Origin: a bacterium
GTDB lineage: Bacteria > Patescibacteriota > UBA1384 > JAMDBS01 > DAOVQR01
Reading direction: 5' to 3'
DNA: 7,672 bases
NCBI GenBank assembly: GCA_030628575.1
Contig: DAOVQR010000028.1
Span: 1-7,672 of the forward strand
Made by a program: the position numbers and the translations under genes. The notes under the pieces were generated by a model that saw only the letters and a list, made by a program, of their open reading frames with translations, ran no database searches and was not told the origin of the DNA. Shown here piece after piece: positions 1-5,658 of the stretch (positions are counted from its first letter, which is position 1; each line of letters starts with the position of its first letter).

Positions 1-2
1 AG

Positions 3-113
3 AGAAAAGAAGGAAAGAAATATACAGTTGCTATGTGCGCTGTGTCAAGAAAACTAATTTACAGAATCTACGCTGTTTTAAAGAGACAAACACCTTATGT
101 TGTTAAAGAGTAG
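3..113 (+). CDS. IS110-family transposase, C-terminal tail (partial at window edge)
   Basis: The frame is open from the window edge and ends at TAG 111-113, giving 36 residues. They read R-K-E-G-K-K-Y-T-V-A-M-C-A-V-S-R-K-L, followed by IYRIYAVLKRQTPYVVKE. A small basic patch, then an A-x-x-A-V-x-R-K-L-[IV] helix, then Y-A-V-L-[KR] and a closing x-P-Y is the usual tail of IS110/IS116/IS902 transposases (DEDD RuvC-like and serine-containing recombinases). The catalytic domains lie outside the window, so it is unknown whether the enzyme is intact. The stop is followed at once by a TTGACA box that fits the right end of such elements. The family call rests on a short stretch, but the pattern is characteristic. 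Confidence 0.72.
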   Translation, partial: RKEGKKYTVAMCAVSRKLIYRIYAVLKRQTPYVVKE

Positions 114-116
114 GGC

Positions 117-122
117 TTGACA
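117..122 (+). promoter_or_regulatory. Isolated -35 box (TTGACA) at the probable IS110 right end
   Basis: A consensus TTGACA lies four bases after the transposase stop. No -10 hexamer is found 16-18 bases downstream in the present arrangement. In studied IS110-family elements the -35 sits in the right end and the -10 in the left end, so a promoter forms only when the excised circle joins the two ends. The position here fits that design. The assignment is inferred, because the left end is outside the window. Confidence 0.4.
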
Positions 123-157
123 TAATATAACAGGACTGAACTCGATTCAGGATCTAG

Positions 158-189
158 ATTCCGGATCATGATTTCATCCTATCCGGAAT
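158..189. repeat. REP-like palindromic repeat
   Basis: ATTCCGGAT (158-166) and ATCCGGAAT (181-189) form a perfect 9-bp stem around a 14-base loop. The loop itself contains ATGA-TT-TCAT (168-177). The flanking letters (TAG before, GACA after) resemble a widely scattered environmental repeat of the type TAGATTCCGG...CCGGAATGACA. It sits between the IS110 tail and the next gene. It has no T-run, so it is not a convincing terminator. Confidence 0.6.
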
Positions 190-211
190 GACAAATTAAA
201 GGATAAAAATT

Positions 212-853
212 ATGAAAAAATTTAAACTACCATTTAATCGTATCTGGCTTTTGCTTCTTGGAATTATCTTAGCTGGATTAGTTTTAAGTTATGGCAATGC
301 CCAATATCAAAAAGAAATAAATAAACCAAAACAAAAACCGCAATTAACTCAAAATGAAATTGTCAGTGATACAAAGCTGGAAGCAGTCGAAAACTCAGAA
401 CAACAAAAGGAGTCACCAACTCATCAACTCATCAACTCATCAACGATCGACAATTCTTCTGATTCTGCTGATACTATTGACTCTGTTGACACTTCGCCTT
501 CTGACACTTCTGATACTACTGATATTACCGATATTAATCCACCGTCTCAAAAACAAAGAAAGCATCAATATGTCAATTTTAATATTCAATCGGTTGGTAA
601 TTATCAAATTGAATATCAAGACAATGACACTGGCTGGGATATAATGAAACGTGCCGCGGCAAAATATCATTTTCCAATGAAATATCAGATTTTTGATTTT
701 GGAATTTATATTTCAAGTATTGGTGGAATTGAACCAGAATACGGAAGTTATTGGGCATTATATCACAATGATCAATATTCAATGGTGGGAATTCAAGATT
801 TACAAGTCGCACCAAACGATACTGTAACTTGGCAGGTAGAATCATGGCAATAA
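212..853 (+). CDS. Membrane-anchored DUF4430 (transcobalamin C-terminal-like) protein
   Basis: This 213-residue protein is predicted to be exported and held at the outer face of the membrane. Residues 2-10 are basic and residues 11-30 form one hydrophobic segment ending in YGNA-Q, a possible signal peptidase I site; there is no lipobox cysteine. Residues about 35-120 are a low-complexity linker rich in Q, E, S, T and D, including Ser/Asp/Thr repeats at about 88-109. Residues about 128-213 match the DUF4430 pattern: a GWDIMKRAA helix, an S-S-I-G-G turn, G-S-Y-W-A-L-Y-H-N-D, and a final V-A-P-N-D-T-V-T-W strand. In transcobalamin and intrinsic factor the related domain closes over cobalamin, but bacterial DUF4430 ligands are mostly unknown. 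AAAGGA at 198-203 lies 8 bases before this ATG and supports the start. A DUF6580 membrane protein follows 156 bases downstream and may be its partner. Confidence 0.78.
   Translation: MKKFKLPFNRIWLLLLGIILAGLVLSYGNAQYQKEINKPKQKPQLTQNEIVSDTKLEAVENSEQQKESPTHQLINSSTIDNSSDSADTIDSVDTSPSDTSDTTDITDINPPSQKQRKHQYVNFNIQSVGNYQIEYQDNDTGWDIMKRAAAKYHFPMKYQIFDFGIYISSIGGIEPEYGSYWALYHNDQYSMVGIQDLQVAPNDTVTWQVESWQ
413..444 (+). repeat. Octamer tandem repeat inside the DUF4430 linker
   Basis: Four units of TCAYCAAC run head to tail, the first being TCACCAAC and the other three TCATCAAC. Because 8 is not a multiple of 3, successive units are read in different frames and give SPTHQLINSST. The array lies in the linker between the membrane anchor and the folded domain, where insertions would be tolerated. 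Confidence 0.8.
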
Positions 854-1009
854 AAATAAAATTAACCTAATTAACCTAATTTCTAATTAACCTAAATAAT
901 GATCGAAAATCCTAAATCCCAATTATTAAATCTCTTTTTTGTTCATTAGACATTTGACATTAGGATTTATTTAGAGCAATTAGGTCAATTAGAACAATTA
1001 GAAATTAAT
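854..1009. repeat. Intergenic stretch with two period-9 arrays in opposite orientation
   Basis: On the left, ATTAACCTA occurs at 861-869, 870-878 and 886-894. On the right, CAATTAG begins at 977, 986 and 995, again with period 9. The right array read on the minus strand (CTAATTG...CCTAATTG) resembles the left array, so the arrays could pair imperfectly across the intervening 80 bases. A TTGACA at 954-959 has no matching -10. I see no gene and no clear terminator or promoter here. Confidence 0.6.
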
Positions 1010-1564
1010 ATGAACTTTATAAAAAAACCTAACTATTTCGCAATTTTTTTAATCTTAGCAGCTGTATCTCTGCGCGTTGCTAGACATTATGGTATCATTA
1101 ATCTTCCTCCAAATTTTGCACCAATTGCCGCTATTGCTTTATTTTCTGCAGTATATTTGCCAAAAAAACAGGCATTGATAATTCCAATATTGGCGATGAT
1201 AATAGCAGATATTTTTATCGGTTTTTACAATCCGGCAATTATGATTTTTGTTTATCTAAGTTTTGTTTTAACTTCAGTTTTAGGATTATATATTAAGAAA
1301 AACAAATCTTGGGCAAATATTCTTGGCGGATCTTTATTGGCATCAATACTGTTTTTCTTAATTACAAATTTCGCAGTTTGGGCATTTTCTAGAATTTATC
1401 CACAGACCTTAACTGGTCTTTTAACCTGTTACACTATGGCAATCCCGTTTTTCAGAAACACTTTGCTTGGAAATGTTTTCTATGTTACAGTAATGTTTGG
1501 AGCATATAAATTTGTAATGTGGGTTATCAAAAATAAAAAATGCATCAACGCATATACACATTAA
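1010..1564 (+). CDS. DUF6580 multi-pass membrane protein (ECF S-component-like)
   Basis: A 184-residue, strongly hydrophobic protein with about five or six membrane segments: roughly 9-24, 36-50, 54-73, 76-95, 102-126 and 152-172. The conserved DUF6580 signature is clear: L-P-P-N-F-A-P-I-A-A-I-A-L-F (32-45), A-D-I-F-I-G-F-Y (66-73), F-F-L-I-T-N-F-A-V-W (115-124), the Y-P-x-T-x-x-G-L-x-x-C-Y block (130-141) and P-F-F-R-N-T-L-L-G (146-154). The family is uncharacterised, but its size and topology resemble substrate-binding S components of energy-coupling-factor transporters. No EcfA or EcfT gene lies in this window. The upstream DUF4430 protein could deliver or bind the same ligand. There is no Shine-Dalgarno sequence before the ATG; the start was chosen because the N-terminus has the usual family length. 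Confidence 0.75.
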   Translation: MNFIKKPNYFAIFLILAAVSLRVARHYGIINLPPNFAPIAAIALFSAVYLPKKQALIIPILAMIIADIFIGFYNPAIMIFVYLSFVLTSVLGLYIKKNKSWANILGGSLLASILFFLITNFAVWAFSRIYPQTLTGLLTCYTMAIPFFRNTLLGNVFYVTVMFGAYKFVMWVIKNKKCINAYTH

Positions 1565-1632
1565 CTCATCTCTGAATTGATTTATTCGCGATCATTTGAG
1601 ATTAAATTAGCGATAGAATTAGCGAGGTATTT

Positions 1633-1953
1633 ATGTTAGACAAAGTAAATGATGATAATTTCTTTGATAAAGTTGTAAAATCCGATAAATCTGTAGTGGT
1701 GGATTTTTTTTCCACTAGTTGTGGTCCTTGTATGCAACTCGTACCGATTATTGAAAAAGTGGCAAAAGAATATAAGGATAAAGTAAAATTTGCCGGGTTA
1801 CGAGTAGAAAACAATCAAAAAATCCCTCAAAATTTTGGCATTATGGCTATCCCAACACTTTTATTTTTTAAAGATGGAAAAGTGATTGAACAAATTACCG
1901 GCCTCACAACAGCTGAAAAAATCAAAGAGATAATTGACGAAAAACTGATTTAG
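1633..1953 (+). CDS. trxA: Thioredoxin
   Basis: This is a complete single-domain thioredoxin of 106 residues, the normal length, predicted to act as a cytosolic thiol-disulfide reductant. The redox motif is C30-G-P-C33, the buried acid is D24, and the cis-proline is P74 in A-I-P-T. F-K-D-G-K (79-83) forms the usual following turn. There is no signal peptide. The residue before the first cysteine, tryptophan in most thioredoxins, is serine (S-T-S-C-G-P-C). GAGG at 1624-1627 lies 5 bases before the ATG. The gene lies 68 bases after the DUF6580 gene and is followed by a probable terminator. The gene symbol is by family; a specialised thioredoxin-like role cannot be excluded. Confidence 0.9.
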   Translation: MLDKVNDDNFFDKVVKSDKSVVVDFFSTSCGPCMQLVPIIEKVAKEYKDKVKFAGLRVENNQKIPQNFGIMAIPTLLFFKDGKVIEQITGLTTAEKIKEIIDEKLI

Positions 1954-1980
1954 TGATATAACCATATAAAAAAGTATTAT

Positions 1981-2009
1981 AAAAACTGCTGATTTATACA
2001 GGTTTTTTT
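1981..2009 (+). terminator. Probable weak intrinsic terminator after thioredoxin
   Basis: An A-rich arm with ACTG (1981-1988) can pair with CAGGTTTTT (1999-2007) across a short AT-rich loop, leaving one bulged G. A run of seven T follows the GG at 2001-2002. The stem is AT-rich, so termination is likely inefficient. Its place between the thioredoxin stop and the helicase promoter region supports the call. Confidence 0.5.
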
Positions 2010-2051
2010 ATTTATTCAAAATTTATACTAGATACTAAATTCTAAATACGA

Positions 2052-2057
2052 TATACT
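2052..2057 (+). promoter_or_regulatory. -10 box very close to the helicase start
   Basis: TATACT ends only 6 bases before the helicase ATG at 2064, so a transcript starting about 7 bases after the box would begin at or next to the start codon. No Shine-Dalgarno sequence is present. There is no good -35 at the proper distance, so the promoter call is tentative. Another TATACT lies at 2024-2029 and would give a leader of about 30 bases. Confidence 0.35.
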
Positions 2058-2063
2058 GAAAAC

Positions 2064-5063
2064 ATGGATATGAATAAATTATTAAAAAAATTAAATAAAG
2101 AACAATTAAAAGCTGTAACTCATAAATCCGGTCCAATGCTTATTATCGCGGGAGCTGGGACTGGAAAAACAACTGTGATAACACATCGAGTGGCTTGGTT
2201 GATTAAACAAAAATTAGCTAAACCATCGGAAATTTTAGCTTTGACTTTTACTGACAAAGCAGCTACTGAAATGGATGAACGAATTATGGAACTGCTACCA
2301 TATGGTGTTTTTGATTTTACTGCTTCAACTTTTCATAGTTTCTGTCAAGATGTGCTAAAAGATTATGGAATAATTGGCGGCATTTCACCGGATTTTAAGT
2401 TGTTGACACAAGCTCAACAAATTTTATTTCTAAGACAAAACTTAGATAAATTTGATTTAAATTTATATAAACCGATTTCCAATCCCAATAAATTTCTAGG
2501 AGCATTAATAAAATTATTCTCTCGAGCTAAAGATGAAAATATCAGCGTTGATGAATATTTGAATCTCGCTACAAGCTACAAGCTACAAGCTACAAGCTCG
2601 AGTGAAAATTTTGAACAACGAGAAAAATTTGAACTCATTAAGGAGCAAGCTTGGGCTTATCAAACTTACGAACGTTTAATGAATAAACACGGGTATTTTG
2701 ATTTTGGTGATTTAATTATTAAAACTTTATGGCTGCTTAAAAATCGTCCAACAATTTTATCTGAATTGCAAAATAAATACAAATATATTTTTGTTGACGA
2801 ATTTCAAGACACTAATTACACCCAAGCAAAAATTATATATCTTCTGGCAAAAAAATACAATAACCTATGTGTAGTAGGAGATGATGATCAAAGTATCTAT
2901 AAATTTCGTGGCGCTTCCATTTCCAATATTATGGAGTTTTTAAAATATTATCCTCAAGCCAAAAAAGTTGTTTTAACAAAAAATTATCGTTCCACAAAAC
3001 AGATTTTAAATGATGCCTATAAATTAATTAAATATAATAATCCTAATCGTTTGGAAATAAAAGCGCACGTTAACAAAAAACTAACGTCGGATAAATCAGG
3101 ATTCCAACCTGAATTTTGGCATTTTTCTGACAATTTTTCCGAAATTGAAAAAATTACAAAATACATTATCAAAAAAACCACAAGCCACGCGCCAAAAGCC
3201 ACGCGCCAAAAATATGGCGATTTCGCTATTTTAGTCCGTGCCAATTCCTATGCTGATGATTTTATCACTGTCTTTAAAAAAAATAACATACCTTATCAAT
3301 TTGTTGGCAGTCGTGGTCTTTATGACAAAGAAGAAATTCGCGAGCTGATATCATATTTTAGAACTTTATTCAATCCAGATGATAATTTGGCTTTATTTCA
3401 TCTTGCTTGGGCACCTCAATATAAGATTGATAAAATTCTGCTGCGTCGCTTAACTAATTTAGCAAAAAAAAGAAATATATCATTATTTGAGATTTTTGAA
3501 AATATCAATAACTACACCTCTGAGGTTTCTGGAGATTTAACCTCGGAGGTGGAAATTGTGAAATCCTCAGAAACCTCGAGGATGAATATCGGTTCTTTAC
3601 AAAAAATCATCAAACTAATTAAAACTCATCTTAAATTGGTTAAATCCTGGCCAACTTCAAAAATTTTAATTGATTATATTTACAAATCCGGTATGTATCA
3701 TCAATTGAAAAAGATTGATGATTGTCAAACTTTAGAAAAAATGGAAAATATTCGCTTGTTTTTCCAAAAAATCTCTGAATTTGAATCAATTAGTAATGAT
3801 AAAGATTTATTTAGTTTTGTTGAATATCTCGATTTAATTATTCAAGCTGGAGATAATCCACCAGTTTTTGAAGCGGATAAATATGAAAACGCTGTTAATA
3901 TTATGACCATTCATGCTGCCAAAGGATTAGAATTTGATACAGTATTCTTGCCTTATTTAATTCACGGTCGTTTCCCGTCTAGATCCCGACGAAACCTAAT
4001 AGAACTTCCCGATGAACTAATTAAAGAAAAATTGCCTTCGGGTGATATTCATCTGCAGGAAGAAAGACGACTTTTTTATGTAGCTTGCACTAGAGCACAA
4101 AATGAATTAATTTTATCAGCTTCTGATAATTATGCTGGTAATAAGCAAAAAAAGAAATTATCACAATTTATTTATGAAACTATATCTAAAAAAAATTATT
4201 GCGACTTACGCACACAAATCAAAACGAATTTCTTAGAACAAGATACGAATCAAAAACGAATAAAATCAGCTAAAAAAACTGAACGAATTAAATTGTCTCC
4301 TTCGAGCTTAGAAGCATTTAATACTTGTCCAAAAAAGTTTGAATATAGTTACATTTTTAAAATAAAAACCGAACAAAATCAATCTCTAAGTTTTGGCAAC
4401 TCAATCCATAATACACTTCGTGACTGTTACCGCTTACTTAAATCCGATCAGCACTTATCAGATGAAAAAATCAGCACAATCTATGCCGAAAATTGGCAAA
4501 ATGATGGCTTTGAATCAAAAAAAGAAATGCGAAGAGCTTACAAACTTGGATTAGAATCTATTAAAAAAATATTAAAATCTGATAAACAAATTCCCTTAGC
4601 AATTGAAAAAAAGTTTAAAATAAATATCAAAAATTGTGTATTAAACGGCCGGATTGATAAAATTTTAGAATTTGATGATAGTATAGAAATCATCGACTAT
4701 AAAACAGGGGATAGCCGCAAAAAAACTAAATCAGAAATTTCCAAAAATCTACCTTTATGGATTTATGCTTTGGCAGAAAATTTAAGATTCACCCCCGAGG
4801 TTAAATCCCCAGAAACCTCGGGGGTGTCATATATATCAAATAAAGGTTTAAAAATCACCTTGCATTATGTTATTGGTGATAAAAAAATTACAGATACTGT
4901 AACTGATAAAAAACTTAAAGATAAAAAAGAAAAAATCATACAAATTTGTTTAGATATTTCATTGGCAATTAATAAAAATGATTTCCCAGCCAAACCCAAT
5001 AAATTCAACTGCTCTTATTGTTCTTACAAATCAATCTGTCCTTATAAACATAAAGAAGCATAA
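2064..5063 (+). CDS. UvrD/PcrA-type ATP-dependent DNA helicase with C-terminal Fe-S RecB-like nuclease domain
   Basis: A 999-residue superfamily 1A helicase fused to a PD-(D/E)XK nuclease, expected to unwind and cut DNA in recombination or repair. Helicase motifs in order: Q motif L-N-K-E-Q (10-14), Walker A A-G-A-G-T-G-K-T (29-36), Ia L-A-L-T-F-T (58-63), Ib T-F-H-S-F (89-93), II V-D-E-F-Q-D (244-249), III V-V-G-D-D-D-Q-S-I-Y (270-279), IV N-Y-R-S (307-310), V M-T-I-H-A-A-K-G-L-E-F (614-624) and VI R-R-L-F-Y-V-A-C-T-R-A (668-678). The nuclease domain has H782, D865 (G-R-I-D) and D878-Y-K880-T-G. C755 plus C983, C986 and C992 match the four-cysteine Fe-S staple of AddB/AdnB-like nucleases. 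All catalytic residues are present. Several repeats are inserted between motifs without breaking the frame. A second ATG two codons in is also possible; neither has a ribosome binding site. The protein resembles an AdnA/AdnB-like subunit, but no second subunit is present here. Confidence 0.93.
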   Translation: MDMNKLLKKLNKEQLKAVTHKSGPMLIIAGAGTGKTTVITHRVAWLIKQKLAKPSEILALTFTDKAATEMDERIMELLPYGVFDFTASTFHSFCQDVLKDYGIIGGISPDFKLLTQAQQILFLRQNLDKFDLNLYKPISNPNKFLGALIKLFSRAKDENISVDEYLNLATSYKLQATSSSENFEQREKFELIKEQAWAYQTYERLMNKHGYFDFGDLIIKTLWLLKNRPTILSELQNKYKYIFVDEFQDTNYTQAKIIYLLAKKYNNLCVVGDDDQSIYKFRGASISNIMEFLKYYPQAKKVVLTKNYRSTKQILNDAYKLIKYNNPNRLEIKAHVNKKLTSDKSGFQPEFWHFSDNFSEIEKITKYIIKKTTSHAPKATRQKYGDFAILVRANSYADDFITVFKKNNIPYQFVGSRGLYDKEEIRELISYFRTLFNPDDNLALFHLAWAPQYKIDKILLRRLTNLAKKRNISLFEIFENINNYTSEVSGDLTSEVEIVKSSETSRMNIGSLQKIIKLIKTHLKLVKSWPTSKILIDYIYKSGMYHQLKKIDDCQTLEKMENIRLFFQKISEFESISNDKDLFSFVEYLDLIIQAGDNPPVFEADKYENAVNIMTIHAAKGLEFDTVFLPYLIHGRFPSRSRRNLIELPDELIKEKLPSGDIHLQEERRLFYVACTRAQNELILSASDNYAGNKQKKKLSQFIYETISKKNYCDLRTQIKTNFLEQDTNQKRIKSAKKTERIKLSPSSLEAFNTCPKKFEYSYIFKIKTEQNQSLSFGNSIHNTLRDCYRLLKSDQHLSDEKISTIYAENWQNDGFESKKEMRRAYKLGLESIKKILKSDKQIPLAIEKKFKINIKNCVLNGRIDKILEFDDSIEIIDYKTGDSRKKTKSEISKNLPLWIYALAENLRFTPEVKSPETSGVSYISNKGLKITLHYVIGDKKITDTVTDKKLKDKKEKIIQICLDISLAINKNDFPAKPNKFNCSYCSYKSICPYKHKEA
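2568..2598 (+). repeat. Heptamer tandem repeat (GCTACAA x4) inside the helicase gene
   Basis: Four perfect GCTACAA units (2568-2595) and a following GCT partial unit cover residues about 169-179. With period 7 the repeat is read in all three frames in turn, giving A-T-S-Y-K-L-Q-A-T-S. The frame stays open. The position lies between motif Ib and motif II, in the 1B-domain part of the helicase. Confidence 0.9.
3182..3209 (+). repeat. 14-bp tandem duplication inside the helicase gene
   Basis: AAGCCACGCGCCAA occurs twice head to tail (3182-3195 and 3196-3209). It covers residues about 373-382 (T-S-H-A-P-K-A-T-R-Q). Its GC content is well above that of its surroundings, and 14 is twice the heptamer period seen earlier in the gene. 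Confidence 0.88.
3515..3551. repeat. 37-bp palindromic element, copy 1, inside the helicase gene
   Basis: A 13-bp stem (3515-3527 with 3539-3551, one T-G wobble) encloses an 11-base loop. It encodes residues about 484-496 (T-S-E-V-S-G-D-L-T-S-E-V). The reverse complement of the element at 4790-4826 matches it at 33 of 37 positions, counted by eye, so the two are copies of one element in opposite orientation. Confidence 0.85.
3561..3584. repeat. Partial palindromic element (half copy) beside copy 1
   Basis: These 24 bases match 4803-4826 (loop plus right arm of copy 2) at 21 positions, in the same orientation and reading frame. They encode K-S-S-E-T-S-R-M, against K-S-P-E-T-S-G-V in copy 2. 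The left arm is not clearly present; it may overlap the right arm of copy 1. Confidence 0.65.
4790..4826. repeat. 37-bp palindromic element, copy 2, inside the nuclease domain
   Basis: A perfect 13-bp stem (CACCCCCGAGGTT at 4790-4802 with its complement at 4814-4826) encloses an 11-base loop. It encodes residues about 909-921 (T-P-E-V-K-S-P-E-T-S-G-V). It lies between the catalytic D878/K880 pair and the terminal Fe-S cysteines. It is much more GC-rich than the gene around it. Confidence 0.88.
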
Positions 5064-5098
5064 AACAAAATTGCCAAATATAACTAAAGTGATATAAT
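5035..5098 (+). repeat. Direct repeat, left copy: helicase 3' end plus promoter
   Basis: TCTGTCCTTATAAACATA (5035-5052) recurs exactly at 6720-6737. Similarity continues with gaps through GAAG, a TAAAA stretch, TTG-C-A, AAAGTG and a TAT-AT box. This copy holds the last codons of the helicase (C-P-Y-K-H-K-E-A-stop) and the promoter of the next gene. The second copy reads C-P-Y-K-H-R-S-A-stop in one frame. The two copies bracket the two-gene cassette. Confidence 0.75.
5071..5098 (+). promoter_or_regulatory. Sigma70-like promoter of the thioesterase/radical SAM cassette
   Basis: TTGCCA (5071-5076) and a consensus TATAAT (5093-5098) are separated by 16 bases. Transcription would start near 5105, leaving a leader of about 40 bases before the ATG at 5145. 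The promoter begins directly after the helicase stop. Confidence 0.65.
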
Positions 5099-5144
5099 AA
5101 AAACAATTTAGCGTCAGTACATTTACAAAGGAGTTGATAATTGT

Positions 5145-5636
5145 ATGGAAACCATAAATCATAGAATTTGTGAAATCCTGAATATTTTTTATCTTCCAAA
5201 AATCATCTATCTACAAAAAATCGGTGAGTATTCACCAGAAGATAGAACTATAGCTGGATACTTCAACGTACCACGATCTACTATTTCATATACTCATCGA
5301 CCACTTGAGTATGTCACATGTGAAGAATACCATCATTGTCTTGCTCAACTAGCATATGTTTTTGTCGACTCACTTATCTTAGATGGTCTTGAGGAGTTCC
5401 ATCTCATAAATTTTGAGAAATTCAAAAAACTGATGATTGAGTCACGAATGCGTCTAAGGGAAATTAAGAGTTGGCGTTTTATGAAGAATGTTGATAAAAA
5501 TACAGATTTTGAATTAATTCTTCAACTCAACGAGATCAAATCCTATAAACAATTTTTAGTACTTACAATTAGCGTCAATGGAGTCATTAAAGCCAAAGAA
5601 CTTAAATTTATTATTCCCTTAAATGATGTCGAATGA
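5145..5636 (+). CDS. FcoT-like hotdog-fold thioesterase family protein
   Basis: A 163-residue soluble protein with no signal peptide. I read it as a hotdog fold: A-G-Y-F-N-V-P (38-44), a central helix V-T-C-E-E-Y-H-H-C-L-A-Q-L-A-Y (57-71), then basic and hydrophobic strands ending in A-K-E-L-K-F-I-I-P-L. The helix with Q-L-A-Y and the downstream F-K/R-x-x-x-x segment resemble mycobacterial FcoT (Rv0098, in the isonitrile lipopeptide locus), whose helix as I recall it contains F-N-Q-L-A-Y; here the Asn is Ala. Some relatives act on acyl-CoA or acyl-ACP, including addition to unsaturated acyl chains. AAAGGAG (5127-5133) lies 11 bases before the ATG. The gene is followed with slight or no overlap by a radical SAM gene, so the two are probably co-transcribed. 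By eye the cassette is less A-rich than the helicase gene. The family call is from memory of alignment patterns; the substrate is unknown. Confidence 0.55.
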   Translation: METINHRICEILNIFYLPKIIYLQKIGEYSPEDRTIAGYFNVPRSTISYTHRPLEYVTCEEYHHCLAQLAYVFVDSLILDGLEEFHLINFEKFKKLMIESRMRLREIKSWRFMKNVDKNTDFELILQLNEIKSYKQFLVLTISVNGVIKAKELKFIIPLNDVE

Positions 5637-5642
5637 AAAATT

Positions 5643-5658
5643 GGAGGTGTTTATATTG
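5643..5658 (+). promoter_or_regulatory. Ribosome binding site that favours a TTG start for the radical SAM gene
   Basis: GGAGG at 5643-5647 (within TTGGAGGTG) lies 8 bases before an in-frame TTG at 5656-5658. The in-frame ATG codons at 5623 and 5626 lie upstream of this site and inside the previous gene, with no comparable Shine-Dalgarno sequence. The spacing supports initiation at the TTG. Confidence 0.65.

Noticed and set aside
354..644. Second + strand frame rich in leucine and isoleucine within the DUF4430 gene
   Set aside because: It is an out-of-frame reading of the Ser/Asp repeat (TCT GAT to LLIL), not a membrane protein.
440..845. Minus-strand open frames across the DUF4430 gene
   Set aside because: They are antisense to a well-supported coding region, have no family signature, and have no ribosome binding site.
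954..982. Promoter of the DUF6580 gene from TTGACA at 954
   Set aside because: No acceptable -10 lies 16-18 bases downstream, and the box is part of repeat-like intergenic sequence.
2568..3209. CRISPR-like array from the short repeats
   Set aside because: The repeats are 7 and 14 bases with no spacers, and they lie inside a coding frame.
3515..4826. Helicase palindromes as internal transcription terminators
   Set aside because: None is followed by a T-run, and all are translated. A mobile repeat explains both orientations better.
5005..5199. Minus-strand frame over the helicase end and cassette promoter
   Set aside because: It covers a promoter and two gene ends, has no recognisable domain, and has no ribosome binding site.
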